This document shows, piece by piece, positions 37,983 through 47,532 of a stretch of DNA of 64,000 bases. How positions within the stretch are numbered: the stretch's first letter is position 1; each line of letters starts with the position of its first letter. Source of the DNA: Pseudomonas syringae (lineage in GTDB: Bacteria > Pseudomonadota > Gammaproteobacteria > Pseudomonadales > Pseudomonadaceae); NCBI RefSeq assembly GCF_021605415.1, contig NZ_WKEQ01000017.1:1-64000 (forward strand), written 5' to 3'. The position numbers and the translations under genes were made by a program. The notes below the pieces were generated by a model. That model did not search any database. It saw only the letters and a program-made list of their open reading frames with translations, and was not told the origin of the DNA.

Positions 37983-38987
37983 CTAAACCTTTAACACCAA
38001 CTTGCCGAAGTTCTCGCCGTTGAACAGTTTCATCAACGTTTCCGGGAACGTCTCCAGACCCTCCACGATGTCTTCTTTGCTCTTGAGCTGCCCCTTGGCC
38101 ATCCACCCGGCCATTTCCTGAGCGGCGCTGGCGTACTGCGCGGCGTAGTCCATCACCACGAAGCCTTCCATCCGCGCACGATTGACCAGCAGCGACAGGT
38201 AGTTGGCCGGACCTTTGACGGCTTCCTTGTTGTTGTATTGGCTGATGGCGCCGCAGATGACTACTCGCGCTTTCATGTTAAGGCGACTCAACACCGCGTC
38301 GAGAATGTCGCCGCCGACGTTATCGAAATATACGTCGACGCCTTTCGGGCATTCGCGCTTGAGGCCTGTGATGACGTCTTCGCTCTTGTAATCAATGGCG
38401 CCGTCGAAACCCAGTTCCTCGATCAGGAACTTGCACTTGTCCGCACCGCCGGCAATCCCGATCACCCGGCAACCCTTTAGCTTGGCGATCTGCCCGGCAA
38501 TGCTGCCCACCGCACCGGCAGCGCCGGACAGCACCACGGTGTCGCCTTCTTTTGGCACGCCGACATCAAGCAGGGCAAAGTAGGCGGTCATGCCAGTCAT
38601 GCCCAATGCAGACAGATAACGCGGCAATGGCGCCAGTTTCGGATCGACTTTGTAGAAACCTCTGGGTTCGCCGAGGAAATAATCCTGCACGCCGATGGCA
38701 CCATTGACGTAGTCCCCGACGGCATACGCGGGGTTGTTCGAGGCAACGACTTTGCCTACGCCCAACGCGCGCATGACCTCACCGATGCCGACCGGTGGAA
38801 TGTAGGACTTGCCCTCGTTCATCCAGCCTCGCATCGCCGGGTCGAGGGACAGATATTCGTTCTTGACCAGAATCTGCCCGGCCGACGGTTCGCCCACCGG
38901 CACTTCCTGATAGGTAAAGGTCTCGCGGGTGGCGGCGCCCACCGGGCGTTTGGCGAGCAGGAACTGGCGATTGGTCTGGGTAGTCAT
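37983..38987 (-). CDS. NADP-dependent oxidoreductase (CurA / leukotriene B4 dehydrogenase type)
   Basis: The 334-aa MDR-family enzyme starts MTTQTNRQFLLAKRPVG and has the Rossmann NADP site VVLSGAAGAVGSIAGQIAKL plus the conserved MTAYFALLDVG and YFDNVGGDILDAVL. Relatives reduce alkenals, curcumin or leukotriene B4 with NADPH. It lacks the zinc sites of alcohol dehydrogenases. I chose ATG 38987 over 38996 by family alignment. It converges with pyrF. Confidence 0.88.
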   Translation of the reverse strand: MTTQTNRQFLLAKRPVGAATRETFTYQEVPVGEPSAGQILVKNEYLSLDPAMRGWMNEGKSYIPPVGIGEVMRALGVGKVVASNNPAYAVGDYVNGAIGVQDYFLGEPRGFYKVDPKLAPLPRYLSALGMTGMTAYFALLDVGVPKEGDTVVLSGAAGAVGSIAGQIAKLKGCRVIGIAGGADKCKFLIEELGFDGAIDYKSEDVITGLKRECPKGVDVYFDNVGGDILDAVLSRLNMKARVVICGAISQYNNKEAVKGPANYLSLLVNRARMEGFVVMDYAAQYASAAQEMAGWMAKGQLKSKEDIVEGLETFPETLMKLFNGENFGKLVLKV

Positions 38988-39223
38988 GACAGGCACTCAA
39001 ATGAATGAAGTCTTGTTGATAGCCCCTCCCGGGCGATGTCGCAAGGTTGGCTGATGCGGCGAATACGGTTTGATCCAGTGCAGTGATAGTCGGCGCCATG
39101 GCTTTATCACCCGAATTCATAAGCCAATAAACGGCCATCTGATAGTGCTGACGCCGCGCCGTGCGGTATGACTATGCTGCCAGACTGTATTTCCCCCGCA
39201 TTCATCCGTTCGAGGACACAACA

Positions 39224-39985
39224 ATGAGCATGACGTTTTCCGGTCAGGTCGCCGTAGTGACGGGGGCTGCCAACGGTATTGGTCGCGCGACTGCCGTGGC
39301 GTTCGCCGCTGAAGGTTTGAAAGTGGTGGTGGCTGACCTGGATGCAGCAGGTGGCGAGGGCACCGTGGCGCTGATTCGTACGGCCGGTGGCGAAGCGACC
39401 TTCGTGCGTTGCAACGTCACCGTGGAAAGCGATGTGAAACATCTGATGGACGAGGTCATCAATACCTACGGCCGACTCGACTATGCCTTCAATAACGCTG
39501 GCATCGAGATCGAAAAAGGCAAATTGCCGGAAGGCACCATGGACGAGTTTGACGCGATCATGGGCGTCAATGTCAAAGGCGTCTGGTTGTGCATGAAGTA
39601 CCAGTTGCCGTTGCTGGTGGCCCAGGGCGCAGGCGCGATCGTCAACACGGCATCGGTCGCGGCGTTGGGTGCGGCGCCGAAGATGAGCATTTATGCGGCG
39701 TCCAAGCATGCGGTGATCGGGCTGACTAAATCGGCGGCCATCGAGTTCGCCAAAAAGAAAATCCGCGTCAACGCCGTGTGCCCGGCGGTGATCGACACCG
39801 ACATGTTTCGTCGTGCCTACGAGGCTGATCCGAAGAAAGGCGAATTCGCCAACGCGATGCATCCGGTTGGCCGTATCGGCAAGGTCGAGGAGATTGCCAG
39901 CGCCGTGCTTTACCTGTGCAGTGATGGCGCAGCGTTCACCACTGGGCATTCGCTGGCTGTGGACGGTGGCGTGACGGCGTTCTGA
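39224..39985 (+). CDS. Short-chain dehydrogenase/reductase (SDR)
   Basis: The 253-aa classical SDR has the cofactor motif TGAANGIGRA, NNAG (FNNAGIE), the catalytic Ser/Tyr/Lys set (NTASVAALG, YAASKHA) and a C-terminal GHSLAVDGGVTAF. An Asp after the second strand (VVVADLD) suggests NAD preference. It starts MSMTFSGQVAVV at 39224. Substrate is unknown. It is divergent from the oxidoreductase and ends at a clear terminator. Confidence 0.88.
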   Translation: MSMTFSGQVAVVTGAANGIGRATAVAFAAEGLKVVVADLDAAGGEGTVALIRTAGGEATFVRCNVTVESDVKHLMDEVINTYGRLDYAFNNAGIEIEKGKLPEGTMDEFDAIMGVNVKGVWLCMKYQLPLLVAQGAGAIVNTASVAALGAAPKMSIYAASKHAVIGLTKSAAIEFAKKKIRVNAVCPAVIDTDMFRRAYEADPKKGEFANAMHPVGRIGKVEEIASAVLYLCSDGAAFTTGHSLAVDGGVTAF

Positions 39986-40014
39986 AAAGGGCTCAGTGCT
40001 TTGCGTGAAAAAGA

Positions 40015-40048
40015 CCTGCATCGACGCGGAATCGATGCGGGTTTTTTT
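40015..40048 (+). terminator. Intrinsic terminator of the SDR gene
   Basis: The stem CCTGCATCGA / TCGATGCGGG around CGCGGAA is followed by TTTTTTT, 30 bp after the SDR stop. Confidence 0.88.
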
Positions 40049-40187
40049 CTATCCGTTTCAATGCCCCTTAAACCCGATAAACAATGTGTTTCAAATAGTT
40101 AGACAAGGCACTTTTGACGGTTTTATCGCACAGCCGAATCGACGTTCCTGTGATTTACTGCCGCCAGCAAAACGGACAGGAGTTTGC

Positions 40188-41591
40188 GTGCTCATGGAAT
40201 TGAGAATTGATCGACAGGCGATGGTGCCTGTCGTGCAGCAGATTGTGGAAGGACTGACTGACTGGATCCAACAGGGCGAAGTGCCCCCGGCCACGCGCCT
40301 GCCTTCCGTGCGGCACATCGCGCGTTGCAATTTGCTCAGTCAATCGTGTGTGGTGGAGGCATGCGAACGTCTGGTCGCACAGGGCATTCTGGCGTCCCGC
40401 CAGGGTGCCGGATTCATGGTCGCCGCAGCGGCGGGGCATCGCCAACACGCCATTCAGCCGGACTGTACAACGGCGCAACCCTGGTGCCCCGAAGCCTGCG
40501 AACTGGCTGCCGGGTTGCGATTGGGCAGCGGCAACTTGCCTGAGAGTTGGCGCGAGTCCGACGACCTGAGCTACGCGATTCGTCAGGTGGCACGCACCGA
40601 TATGGCCGGTCTGTTCAACTACGGCTCACCGTTGGGATTGCCCGTATTGCGCGAGCAAATAGCCCGGCGTCTGAGCTCACTGAGCATCGATGTCGGCAAC
40701 TTACAGATTCTGACTACAGCCGGGGCCAGTCATGGGCTGGATCTGATCGTGCGTACCTTGTTCAAGGCCGGAGATTGTGTGGTAGTGGAAACCCCTGGGT
40801 ACACGCCACTGTTCGAGCTTCTGCGCCTGCACGGTGTGCGAATGCTGGAAGTGCGTCGGACGCCGAAAGGGCCGGATCTCGAGGCGCTCGAAGCCGTGTT
40901 GCGCCAATACCGGCCGAAGGCGTTATTCATCAACAGTCATCACCACAATCCAACCGGCAGTTGCCTGACCCCGACGGTGGCGCAACGGTTGCTGCAATTG
41001 AGCCGGACTTACGAGGTGCGACTGATCGAGGACGATGTCTACGCCGATCTGCACAATGGCAGCGGCGTGCGTCTGGCCGCGCTGGATGATGAAGGCCGGG
41101 TAATTTACGTCGGCAGTTTTTCGAAAACCCTCAGCAGTTCGTTGCGGGTCGGTTTTGTGGCGGCCGACAGTGAGTTAGTGGCGCGTCTGGCCCGGGTCAA
41201 GATGATCAGCAGTCTGGGTACTTCAAGTTTTAACGAGGCTGTATTGGCATCACTGCTGACCAGCGGAGCATACCGCAAACTGGTGCAGCGACTGCGGCAA
41301 CGGTTGAACACTGAACGCGCGGCAGCCTTGCAGGCACTGGAGGATGCCGATTGGGAAGTGTTCGGTAAACCCACGGGGGGGCTGTTCATCTGGGCGCGTT
41401 CACCCCAGGCCGATCAGGCACGCCTGCAACGGCATGCCCAAGTGTGCGGTGTATTGCTTTCACCGTCGGCGGCGTTCAGTCCCAGCGGAGAAAGTTGTGA
41501 CTGGCAGCGTATCAATGTCGCTTATGCATGCGATGCGCGAGCGCGGCGTTTTTTTCGGGCCAGTCTTGCAGATCGACCTCGGCCATCCTGA
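40188..41591 (+). CDS. MocR-type transcriptional regulator (GntR HTH plus aminotransferase domain)
   Basis: The product of 467 aa combines an N-terminal GntR winged helix (about 5-75, TRLPSVRHIARCNLLSQS) with a fold-type I aminotransferase domain. That domain carries FINSHHHNPTGS, LIEDDVYADL and the PLP lysine in GSFSKTLSSSLRVGF. MocR regulators sense PLP or amino-group compounds. AGGAG is 5 bases from the GTG at 40188; an ATG at 40194 gives the same protein less two residues. There is no obvious divergent target gene, as it shares orientation with the SDR. Confidence 0.88.
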   Translation: MLMELRIDRQAMVPVVQQIVEGLTDWIQQGEVPPATRLPSVRHIARCNLLSQSCVVEACERLVAQGILASRQGAGFMVAAAAGHRQHAIQPDCTTAQPWCPEACELAAGLRLGSGNLPESWRESDDLSYAIRQVARTDMAGLFNYGSPLGLPVLREQIARRLSSLSIDVGNLQILTTAGASHGLDLIVRTLFKAGDCVVVETPGYTPLFELLRLHGVRMLEVRRTPKGPDLEALEAVLRQYRPKALFINSHHHNPTGSCLTPTVAQRLLQLSRTYEVRLIEDDVYADLHNGSGVRLAALDDEGRVIYVGSFSKTLSSSLRVGFVAADSELVARLARVKMISSLGTSSFNEAVLASLLTSGAYRKLVQRLRQRLNTERAAALQALEDADWEVFGKPTGGLFIWARSPQADQARLQRHAQVCGVLLSPSAAFSPSGESCDWQRINVAYACDARARRFFRASLADRPRPS

Positions 41592-41699
41592 AAACGACGT
41601 GAGCGTAGCTTTTTGCCATTATTCCGACGCCGGAGACTTGTGCTGGTTCCTGGCCGTTGCGAATCTCCGTACACAAACTTTGGCAGGGGACTAGGCGCA

Positions 41700-43667
41700 A
41701 TGATTTCAGCCGTGCAAGGACGTTTTGCCAACCTCGGTATGGCGAAAAAACTGGGTGTCGGGTTTGTGCTCGTTTTACTGTTGACCGCATTGGTGGCAGC
41801 CATTGGCGTCTGGTCGCTGCAGGCCATCAGTCAGCGATTCGATGGACTCAAACAGATGTCATTTCTGCACAGCGACCTTCTCAAGGTGCGGTTGCTGGAA
41901 CAGGACTACGCGTTGCACGGTAATCCGAAAACCGTCGATGCCTTGCGTGAAGGCGTCGACGGCCTGATCGCGCAAGCCAGTCTGCTCAAAACTCGATCGC
42001 CGGCTAATGTGCCGGTGATGAGTGACGTCGAACAGTCCCTTGCCGCCTACCGTAAGGCATTCGACGAGTTTGTTTCCCTGACGCAAGCCAAGGATCTGGC
42101 TCTGGAAATGGCCAGTTGGTCGGTGTCCAGCGTGGCCAACAATCTCGATGTATTGCAGGCCGGGCTGGCCGATGATGGTGCCTACACCTTGAAAGAAACC
42201 GAGGGCAAGGACGGCTCGCAATTCGTCGAGCAGGCCAGCCAGGTCAGTCAGGTTTCGCAATTGATGCTGCAAGCCATGAATGAAGCGCGGATGCGTCTGG
42301 ATCAGAGTCGCAAGGGCAATGCCGACGAGTCCGCCAAGGGCGAAATTGAACAGGCAGCCCAGGCCAAGTCCGGGGCCGAAGCGCTCAAAGGCGTGGTCAA
42401 GGACGAAGGCTATCTGACCGTGCTCAATGAAGTGTCCGGGCACATCGCGGGGTTCAACGACAAACTCGCCGAGTACACCGGGCTGCTCGCGCAGGAAAAA
42501 ACCGTCTACGAACAACTGCATCAGCGCGCGGCCCAAGTGGTCGAGCGGGTCGATCAGGCTTACGTCGCCGAAGATGCTGCCATGCAAGTGGAGTTGAAGA
42601 AAAACTCGGTGCTGATCATTGGTTCTTCGGCTCTGGCGTTATTGGTCGGGTTGGCGGCGGCGTGGGTGATTACCCGCTTGGTCGTCGCGCCGCTGCGCCG
42701 TGTGATCGAGGTCGCGCGGCAAATTGCTGCCGGTGACTTGAGTGGCACCATTGAGGTGACGCGCCGGGACGAAATCGGCCAGTTGATGCTGGCCATGCAG
42801 CAGATGGGCGCAGGGCTGAGCAGTATCGTCAGCGGACTGCAGGCGGGTATCGAGCAACTGGCGAGTTCGGCGCAGTCGCTGTCGGCGGTGACGGAGCAGA
42901 CCAATCTTGAGGTCAGCAGCCAGAAAGAAGAAACCGAGCAGGTCGCCACGGCGATGAATCAGATGACCGCCACCGTTCACGACGTGGCGCGCAATGCTGA
43001 AGAGGCTGCGCTGGCGGCGCAGACGGCTGACGGAAAAGTCGAGAGCGGTCAGCAAGTGGTGCGCCAGAGCATGGCACGCATTGAGCAATTGGCGGATTCG
43101 GCGACATCGGCCAGTTCGAGCATTGAAAGCCTGAGTGCGGAAATCCAGAACATCGGTACGGTGCTTGAGGTGATCAAGAGCGTTGCCGAGCAAACCAACC
43201 TGTTGGCGCTCAATGCCGCGATTGAAGCCGCCCGGGCGGGGGAGCAGGGCAGAGGCTTTGCTGTGGTGGCCGACGAGGTGCGGGCGTTGGCGCGACGTAC
43301 GCAGCAATCGACCGAGGAAATCGAGCGGTTGGTCAGCGCTTTGCGTTCGGCGGCGCATTCGTCGGTGCAGCAGATCAAAGGCAGCGGTGAGTTGGTGAAG
43401 CTGGCGGTGGCTGATGCGTTGCAGACGGAAAGTGCGCTGGGGAGTATTGCAGCGGCGGTTTCGTTGATTCAGCAGATGAATCAGCAGATTGCTGCGGCTG
43501 CCGAGGAGCAGAGTTCGGTGGCCGAGGAGATTAATCGCAGCGTGACGAGTATTCGGGCGAGTGCGGATCAGTCTTCTGTTGCGATGCGGGGGAATGCGGC
43601 GTCGAGTATTGAGTTGGCACAGTTGGGAGGGGAGTTGCGGGGGATGGTTGGGCATTTTCGCATTTGA
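41700..43667 (+). CDS. Methyl-accepting chemotaxis protein
   Basis: The 655-aa receptor has membrane spans at about 17-37 and 302-325 enclosing a large helical periplasmic ligand domain of 265 or so residues. HAMP follows, then a signalling domain with the hairpin-tip signature [21 protein letters not shown] reduced to the core [19 protein letters not shown]. It ends [13 protein letters not shown] without a CheR-binding pentapeptide. The start is ATG 41700; the frame above it is non-coding. The ligand is unknown. The large four-helix-bundle-like sensor resembles helical bimodular types. Confidence 0.9.
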   Translation: MISAVQGRFANLGMAKKLGVGFVLVLLLTALVAAIGVWSLQAISQRFDGLKQMSFLHSDLLKVRLLEQDYALHGNPKTVDALREGVDGLIAQASLLKTRSPANVPVMSDVEQSLAAYRKAFDEFVSLTQAKDLALEMASWSVSSVANNLDVLQAGLADDGAYTLKETEGKDGSQFVEQASQVSQVSQLMLQAMNEARMRLDQSRKGNADESAKGEIEQAAQAKSGAEALKGVVKDEGYLTVLNEVSGHIAGFNDKLAEYTGLLAQEKTVYEQLHQRAAQVVERVDQAYVAEDAAMQVELKKNSVLIIGSSALALLVGLAAAWVITRLVVAPLRRVIEVARQIAAGDLSGTIEVTRRDEIGQLMLAMQQMGAGLSSIVSGLQAGIEQLASSAQSLSAVTEQTNLEVSSQKEETEQVATAMNQMTATVHDVARNAEEAALAAQTADGKVESGQQVVRQSMARIEQLADSATSASSSIESLSAEIQNIGTVLEVIKSVAEQTNLLALNAAIEAARAGEQGRGFAVVADEVRALARRTQQSTEEIERLVSALRSAAHSSVQQIKGSGELVKLAVADALQTESALGSIAAAVSLIQQMNQQIAAAAEEQSSVAEEINRSVTSIRASADQSSVAMRGNAASSIELAQLGGELRGMVGHFRI

Positions 43668-43754
43668 TTTTTTTCTTTGACCTTGGCCGCCTCTGGGCCG
43701 ACCAGGTTCTGGTTCGATGGCGGCCTTACAATCGACCGAATTAATTTCGGGTGT

Positions 43755-43861
43755 ACTTGATCGTTCCCACGCTCGGCGTGGGGATGCAGCCGGGACGCTC
43801 TGCGTTCCGGGCCCGGCGAAACCTCCTGTTGGAGCTGCCGCAGGCTGCGATCCTTTGATCT
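43755..43861. repeat. Composite Pseudomonas intergenic repeat
   Basis: The element combines GATCGTTCCCACGCTC...GCGTGGGGATG and GGACGCTCTGCGTTCCGGG palindromic blocks with a half copy of the GAGCTGCCGCAGGCTGCGATC repeat. Blocks of this type occur in many copies in fluorescent pseudomonads. It fills most of the gap between two convergent genes. Confidence 0.65.
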
Positions 43862-43884
43862 TCGGTTCTGGCGATTCAGGCAAT

Positions 43885-43906
43885 AAAAAACCACCTCTCG
43901 GTGGCT
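43885..43906 (-). terminator. Intrinsic terminator of the membrane-anchored hypothetical gene
   Basis: The hairpin GCCACC / GGTGG is followed by six T residues on the minus strand, 21 bp past the stop. Confidence 0.85.
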
Positions 43907-43926
43907 TCTCATCGCAACACTATCAA

Positions 43927-44697
43927 TCAGTCGTAAATCACCCGTTTCTTCCAGTCCGCGTCTGCCTCGACATCTTTGAGGCCGCTGGTCAGTTGATTTT
44001 CTTCGCCTTCGACCGGGGCGATTTTGTCCATCACTTGGGCGTTCGCGCGGGCGAGGAGTTTTTCCAGGTATTCCAGTTGTTCGGCGTAGATCTGCGGCTC
44101 CTGCTGTTTGCGCAGGTATTGCACGCCGCGCTCGAAGGCGAGGCGGGCCTGGCCGGGTTGGTTTTGTTGCAGGGCGTGCTGGCCGAGGTTGTTGAAGAAC
44201 TCGATGTGCAGCAGCACCAGGATGTGGCGGACTTCGCGTATCCAGTGTTTGGCTTCGTTCGGGGGCAGGAAACCATCCTGGGCGGCGCGGGTGATTTGGC
44301 CGTGCAAGGCTTCGAGGAGGAAGCGCACGTCCTTGGCTTTGGCTTCGGTCTGGATCGGTGCCGGCGGGTTATTGACCGGGATCGACTCGCCCTGGGCAAC
44401 CAGTGCGCTCAGTTCGGTAATGCGAGCCTTGGTCATGGCGCTGGTTTTTTCCAGGTTGAGCAGGCGCTGGCAGACATTCAGTTCCAGGCGTGTGAGCAGC
44501 AGCTTCAGCCCCGGGGTCATGAACTGGCCGGGGAAGGTTTCGGTGAGTTCACCGCAGCGGCGCAGCCGGTCGTTAAGTTCGACCTTGGTGCGGGTCTTCT
44601 CCAGTTTGTTGTTTTCCACCACATGGTTCATGTAGCCAATGGCGATCAGTAGTGCGATCCCGACTATAACCAGCAGGGTGATCATGAGTGGTGTCAC
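43927..44697 (-). CDS. Membrane-anchored hypothetical protein with helical cytoplasmic domain
   Basis: The start is the GTG at 44697 (MTPLMITLLVIVGIALL); GAGG lies 8 bases upstream, whereas the longer frame upstream lacks a site. The 256-aa product has one N-terminal membrane span (about 4-22) followed by an almost wholly helical, charged domain (VELNDRLRRCGELTE, RVLLALHGQITRAAQDGF-like stretches, LEYLEKLLARANAQVMD). I do not recognise the family. Isolated gene near the tRNA cluster. Confidence 0.7.
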   Translation of the reverse strand: MTPLMITLLVIVGIALLIAIGYMNHVVENNKLEKTRTKVELNDRLRRCGELTETFPGQFMTPGLKLLLTRLELNVCQRLLNLEKTSAMTKARITELSALVAQGESIPVNNPPAPIQTEAKAKDVRFLLEALHGQITRAAQDGFLPPNEAKHWIREVRHILVLLHIEFFNNLGQHALQQNQPGQARLAFERGVQYLRKQQEPQIYAEQLEYLEKLLARANAQVMDKIAPVEGEENQLTSGLKDVEADADWKKRVIYD

Positions 44698-44981
44698 CGG
44701 TAAGACCTCTTTATAGGGTTCGCGTACGAGTTCAGTCGCGAGGCAATTCAAGCGCCTGGCGTTTGCTCGACGTGTTGGATCGGCGTGTACATCTGTATCG
44801 GCCATCGATCCGTATATCTAAATAGTGGCGTTGGTAGTTCAAACTGCCATCACCGTGTGCGCGACTATAACGCCTTGGCGTGTGTCGGAATATAGGCGTC
44901 AAAGCCCGGACGGCGGAAAACCTCGATCCGCGCCGTAAAGCAGGGCGAAGTCATTGATTTAAATAAATTTATAACTGGGGG
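44698..44981. other. Upstream region of the tRNA cluster and hypothetical gene
   Basis: About 280 bp with no supported ORF. The last 40 bp are AT-rich (TTGATTTAAATAAATTTATAA), consistent with an UP element for the tRNA promoter. Confidence 0.5.
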
Positions 44982-45010
44982 TTGACGACTTCTCAAACCA
45001 TCCATAGAAT
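44982..45010 (+). promoter_or_regulatory. Sigma-70 promoter of the tRNA-Glu/Gly cluster
   Basis: TTGACG and TAGAAT are separated by exactly 17 bp. The discriminator GCGCGCC that follows is GC-rich, the mark of promoters under stringent (ppGpp) control, and AT-rich DNA lies upstream. Confidence 0.85.
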
Positions 45011-45071
45011 GCGCGCCACTTGCAGCGTAAAGCACACAGCGAAACGCGGCAGGGAGTGAATGTTGTAGCGT

Positions 45072-45147
45072 GTCCCCTTCGTCTAGTGGCCTAGGACACC
45101 GCCCTTTCACGGCGGTAACAGGGGTTCGAGTCCCCTAGGGGACGCCA
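45072..45147 (+). tRNA. tRNA-Glu (TTC), copy 1
   Basis: The 76-nt cloverleaf starts GTCCCCTTCGTC, has anticodon TTC in CCTTTCACG, a T loop GGTTCGAGTCC, and an encoded CCA end (45145-45147). It is identical to copy 2. Confidence 0.97.
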
Positions 45148-45151
45148 ATAT

Positions 45152-45227
<76 letters not shown>

Positions 45228-45331
45228 ATTTTAAACAGCACTGCTTTCGGGCGGGGCTGAGTGAAACCAGAAACAAGTCTTCGGGCGCGGTTCTGGACAC
45301 CGAAACACACACCATGTGTTCCGGGTAGCGT

Positions 45332-45407
45332 GTCCCCTTCGTCTAGTGGCCTAGGACACCGCCCTTTCACGGCGGTAACAGGGGTTCGAGTCCCCTAGGG
45401 GACGCCA
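45332..45407 (+). tRNA. tRNA-Glu (TTC), copy 2
   Basis: Exact repeat of the tRNA-Glu at 45072, with the same TAGCGT leader bases; part of a tandem duplication of the Glu-Gly pair. Confidence 0.97.
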
Positions 45408-45410
45408 TTT

Positions 45411-45486
<76 letters not shown>

Positions 45487-45493
45487 ATTTCAC

Positions 45494-45524
45494 AAAAACG
45501 CCGCTCATTGAGCGGCGTTTTTGT
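45494..45524 (+). terminator. Terminator of the tRNA cluster
   Basis: The stem AAAAACGCCGCTC / GAGCGGCGTTTTT with a short loop, ending in a T tract, directly follows the last tRNA. Confidence 0.92.
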
Positions 45525-45548
45525 TTGTGCGTTATTTGTCACGCAATA

Positions 45549-45575
45549 AAAAAGGATCCGAAAAGGATCCTTTTT
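45549..45575 (-). terminator. Terminator of the M20 dipeptidase gene
   Basis: AAAAAGGATCC / GGATCCTTTTT around GAAAA forms a symmetric hairpin with a T5 tail on the minus strand, 20 bp past the dipeptidase stop. It could work in both directions. Confidence 0.85.
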
Positions 45576-45595
45576 CGTGGCTGGCGGAAATTGGC

Positions 45596-47335
45596 TCAGA
45601 GCCTCGGCAATTGCCCGATACGACCAAACATTTCCGTCACGATCTGCAGATCCAGCAGAAACTGATCAACCGTCTTGAACTCGTTGTCGGTGTGCCCGGT
45701 GTACTTGACCTCTGGTCGCGCCAGGCCAAATTGTACCCCGTTGGGCAGTTCATGAACCGAGGTCGCGCCGGCAGAGGTGCCGAACTCATGCTTCATGCCC
45801 AGGTTTTCGCTGGCGACGGCGAGCAGAGCCTTGACCCATTCGCCTTCAGGATTGCGATACATCGGCTCGGCAATCGAGAGATCGAATGTCGATGCGATGT
45901 GGCTTGTCTTGCTCCAGGCCGCGAGTTTTTCGCTGATTTGAGATTTGAGCGCTTCGGGCGACTTGCCCTTCGGCACTCGCAGGTTGACCGCGAGCTTGAG
46001 GGTCTTGTCATCCATGCCCACGAACGTCAGTGACGCGGTCAACGGGCCCATGAAGTCATCGGCAAAACCGATACCCAATTTTTTACCCAGATAATCCAGT
46101 CCCCAGTTGTCGGCGGCATAGCGTGCGGCATCGGTGATCTGGTTGTGTTTCAGTGCGACGTTGCCGTCGAGGCTGTTGATCAACTCAAGCATTCTGGCGA
46201 CCGGGTTGACGCCTGATTGCGGTTCGGAGGAGTGCGCCGATACCCCCGTAATGGTCAGTTTGACGTCCTTGCCGTCGACCTTGGCGTTCACCTCGAAGTC
46301 ACCGCCATTGCGCTTGGCATACTCGTCGCCGACCTTTTGCAGGCTGGCAGCCACTTCGGAAGGTTTATCCGTGACGAATGTGGCGGCGGATGCGGACGGA
46401 ATCTGGTTGGTCGCCTTGCCACCGGTCAGTGAAACGATTTCAGCACCTTGGCCTTCACCCTTGCGGACGGGGAAGTTCGCCATCACCGTGCCGTAGCCTT
46501 TCTCGGCAATCACCACCGGATAGCCGCCATCCAGCGCCAAATTGTACTCAGGCGTCGGGTTGTGTTCGAAGTAGTAGGGGATCGCGTCGCCGCTGGTTTC
46601 TTCGGTGGTATCGATCAGCAGTTTGAAGTTTCTCGCCAGCGGCAGTTTTTCTTCCTTAACGATTTTCATGGCGTATAGCGCAACCACGATGCCGTTTTTG
46701 TCATCCTCGGTGCCTCGGCCATACATGCGGTCACCGATCAGGGTGACTTTGAACGGGTCGAGGCGAGTGCCATCCTTCAACACCCAGTTTTCCGGTGTGA
46801 CGGGCACCACGTCGGCATGCGCATGAATACCCACCACTTCCTTGCCGCTGCCCTCCAGGGAGATTTCATACACGCGGTTGTCGACGTTGCGGAAGTTCAG
46901 GTTGAAGGCATGGGCGAGGCTTTTGATCTTGTCGGCGATTTTGATGAATTCAGGGTTGTCGTGCTGGGCGACGCCTTCGACCTGGAATGTCGGAATTTCG
47001 ACCAGTTCGCGCAGGGTCTCGGTGGCGGCTGCGCCGTATTTCACCCGTGCATAAATGCCGAGCAGGCGATGAATTTCGTTCTGCTGTTCAGCCGACAACG
47101 TTTTGTTGTCGAGAAAACCACTGATGGCCGGGCCGAGGTTGGCGCTTTTGGCCAGATCGTTCTTGGCCACGCCGCCCAGGAACTGCCTGAAATCGGTGAC
47201 TGACGTGTCGCTGAATGTTTTGACAATGGCCGCGCTCTGTTGCTCGGTAATATTGGCTTGCGCGGACGTGGTAATCGACGAAAGTGTGGCCAGAATCACA
47301 GTAGTGGTGGCCAATTGCTTGAATGAAAAATCCAT
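45596..47335 (-). CDS. Exported M20-family dipeptidase
   Basis: The 579-aa product starts MDFSFKQLATTTVILATLSS and has a signal peptide ending near SAQA. The metallopeptidase core shows the first metal site GIHAHADVVPV, the bridging GRGTEDDKNG, the catalytic Glu pair IDTTEETSGD, and the late His in TGHTDNEF. It is PepV/Xaa-His-dipeptidase-like and probably periplasmic. An ATG four codons upstream (47347) is alternative, but the AAAGGA site abuts it too closely. It converges with the tRNA cluster. Confidence 0.87.
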   Translation of the reverse strand: MDFSFKQLATTTVILATLSSITTSAQANITEQQSAAIVKTFSDTSVTDFRQFLGGVAKNDLAKSANLGPAISGFLDNKTLSAEQQNEIHRLLGIYARVKYGAAATETLRELVEIPTFQVEGVAQHDNPEFIKIADKIKSLAHAFNLNFRNVDNRVYEISLEGSGKEVVGIHAHADVVPVTPENWVLKDGTRLDPFKVTLIGDRMYGRGTEDDKNGIVVALYAMKIVKEEKLPLARNFKLLIDTTEETSGDAIPYYFEHNPTPEYNLALDGGYPVVIAEKGYGTVMANFPVRKGEGQGAEIVSLTGGKATNQIPSASAATFVTDKPSEVAASLQKVGDEYAKRNGGDFEVNAKVDGKDVKLTITGVSAHSSEPQSGVNPVARMLELINSLDGNVALKHNQITDAARYAADNWGLDYLGKKLGIGFADDFMGPLTASLTFVGMDDKTLKLAVNLRVPKGKSPEALKSQISEKLAAWSKTSHIASTFDLSIAEPMYRNPEGEWVKALLAVASENLGMKHEFGTSAGATSVHELPNGVQFGLARPEVKYTGHTDNEFKTVDQFLLDLQIVTEMFGRIGQLPRL

Positions 47336-47485
47336 TGCGGAAGGCATTCCTTTGCAGGCGGTGAGTGGGAAGTGTCTGATGGAGCAGACAGAAACATTTT
47401 CAAACTAACACCATGGGACAGCGATCCGGGAGCCCCGCATGTGAGATCTGTCGCACAGAAACGCAAAAGCGGCGCACAAACGAAA

Positions 47486-47516
47486 AAGGCCTTCTCGTTC
47501 ATTCGGGCAGGCCTTT
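47486..47516 (-). terminator. Terminator of the alaX-oxygenase-lysE operon
   Basis: The stem AAAGGCC / GGCCTTT closes a larger hairpin, with a T5 tail on the minus strand, 16 bp past the LysE gene. Confidence 0.8.
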
Positions 47517-47532
47517 CGTTTGGGCGATGGTT

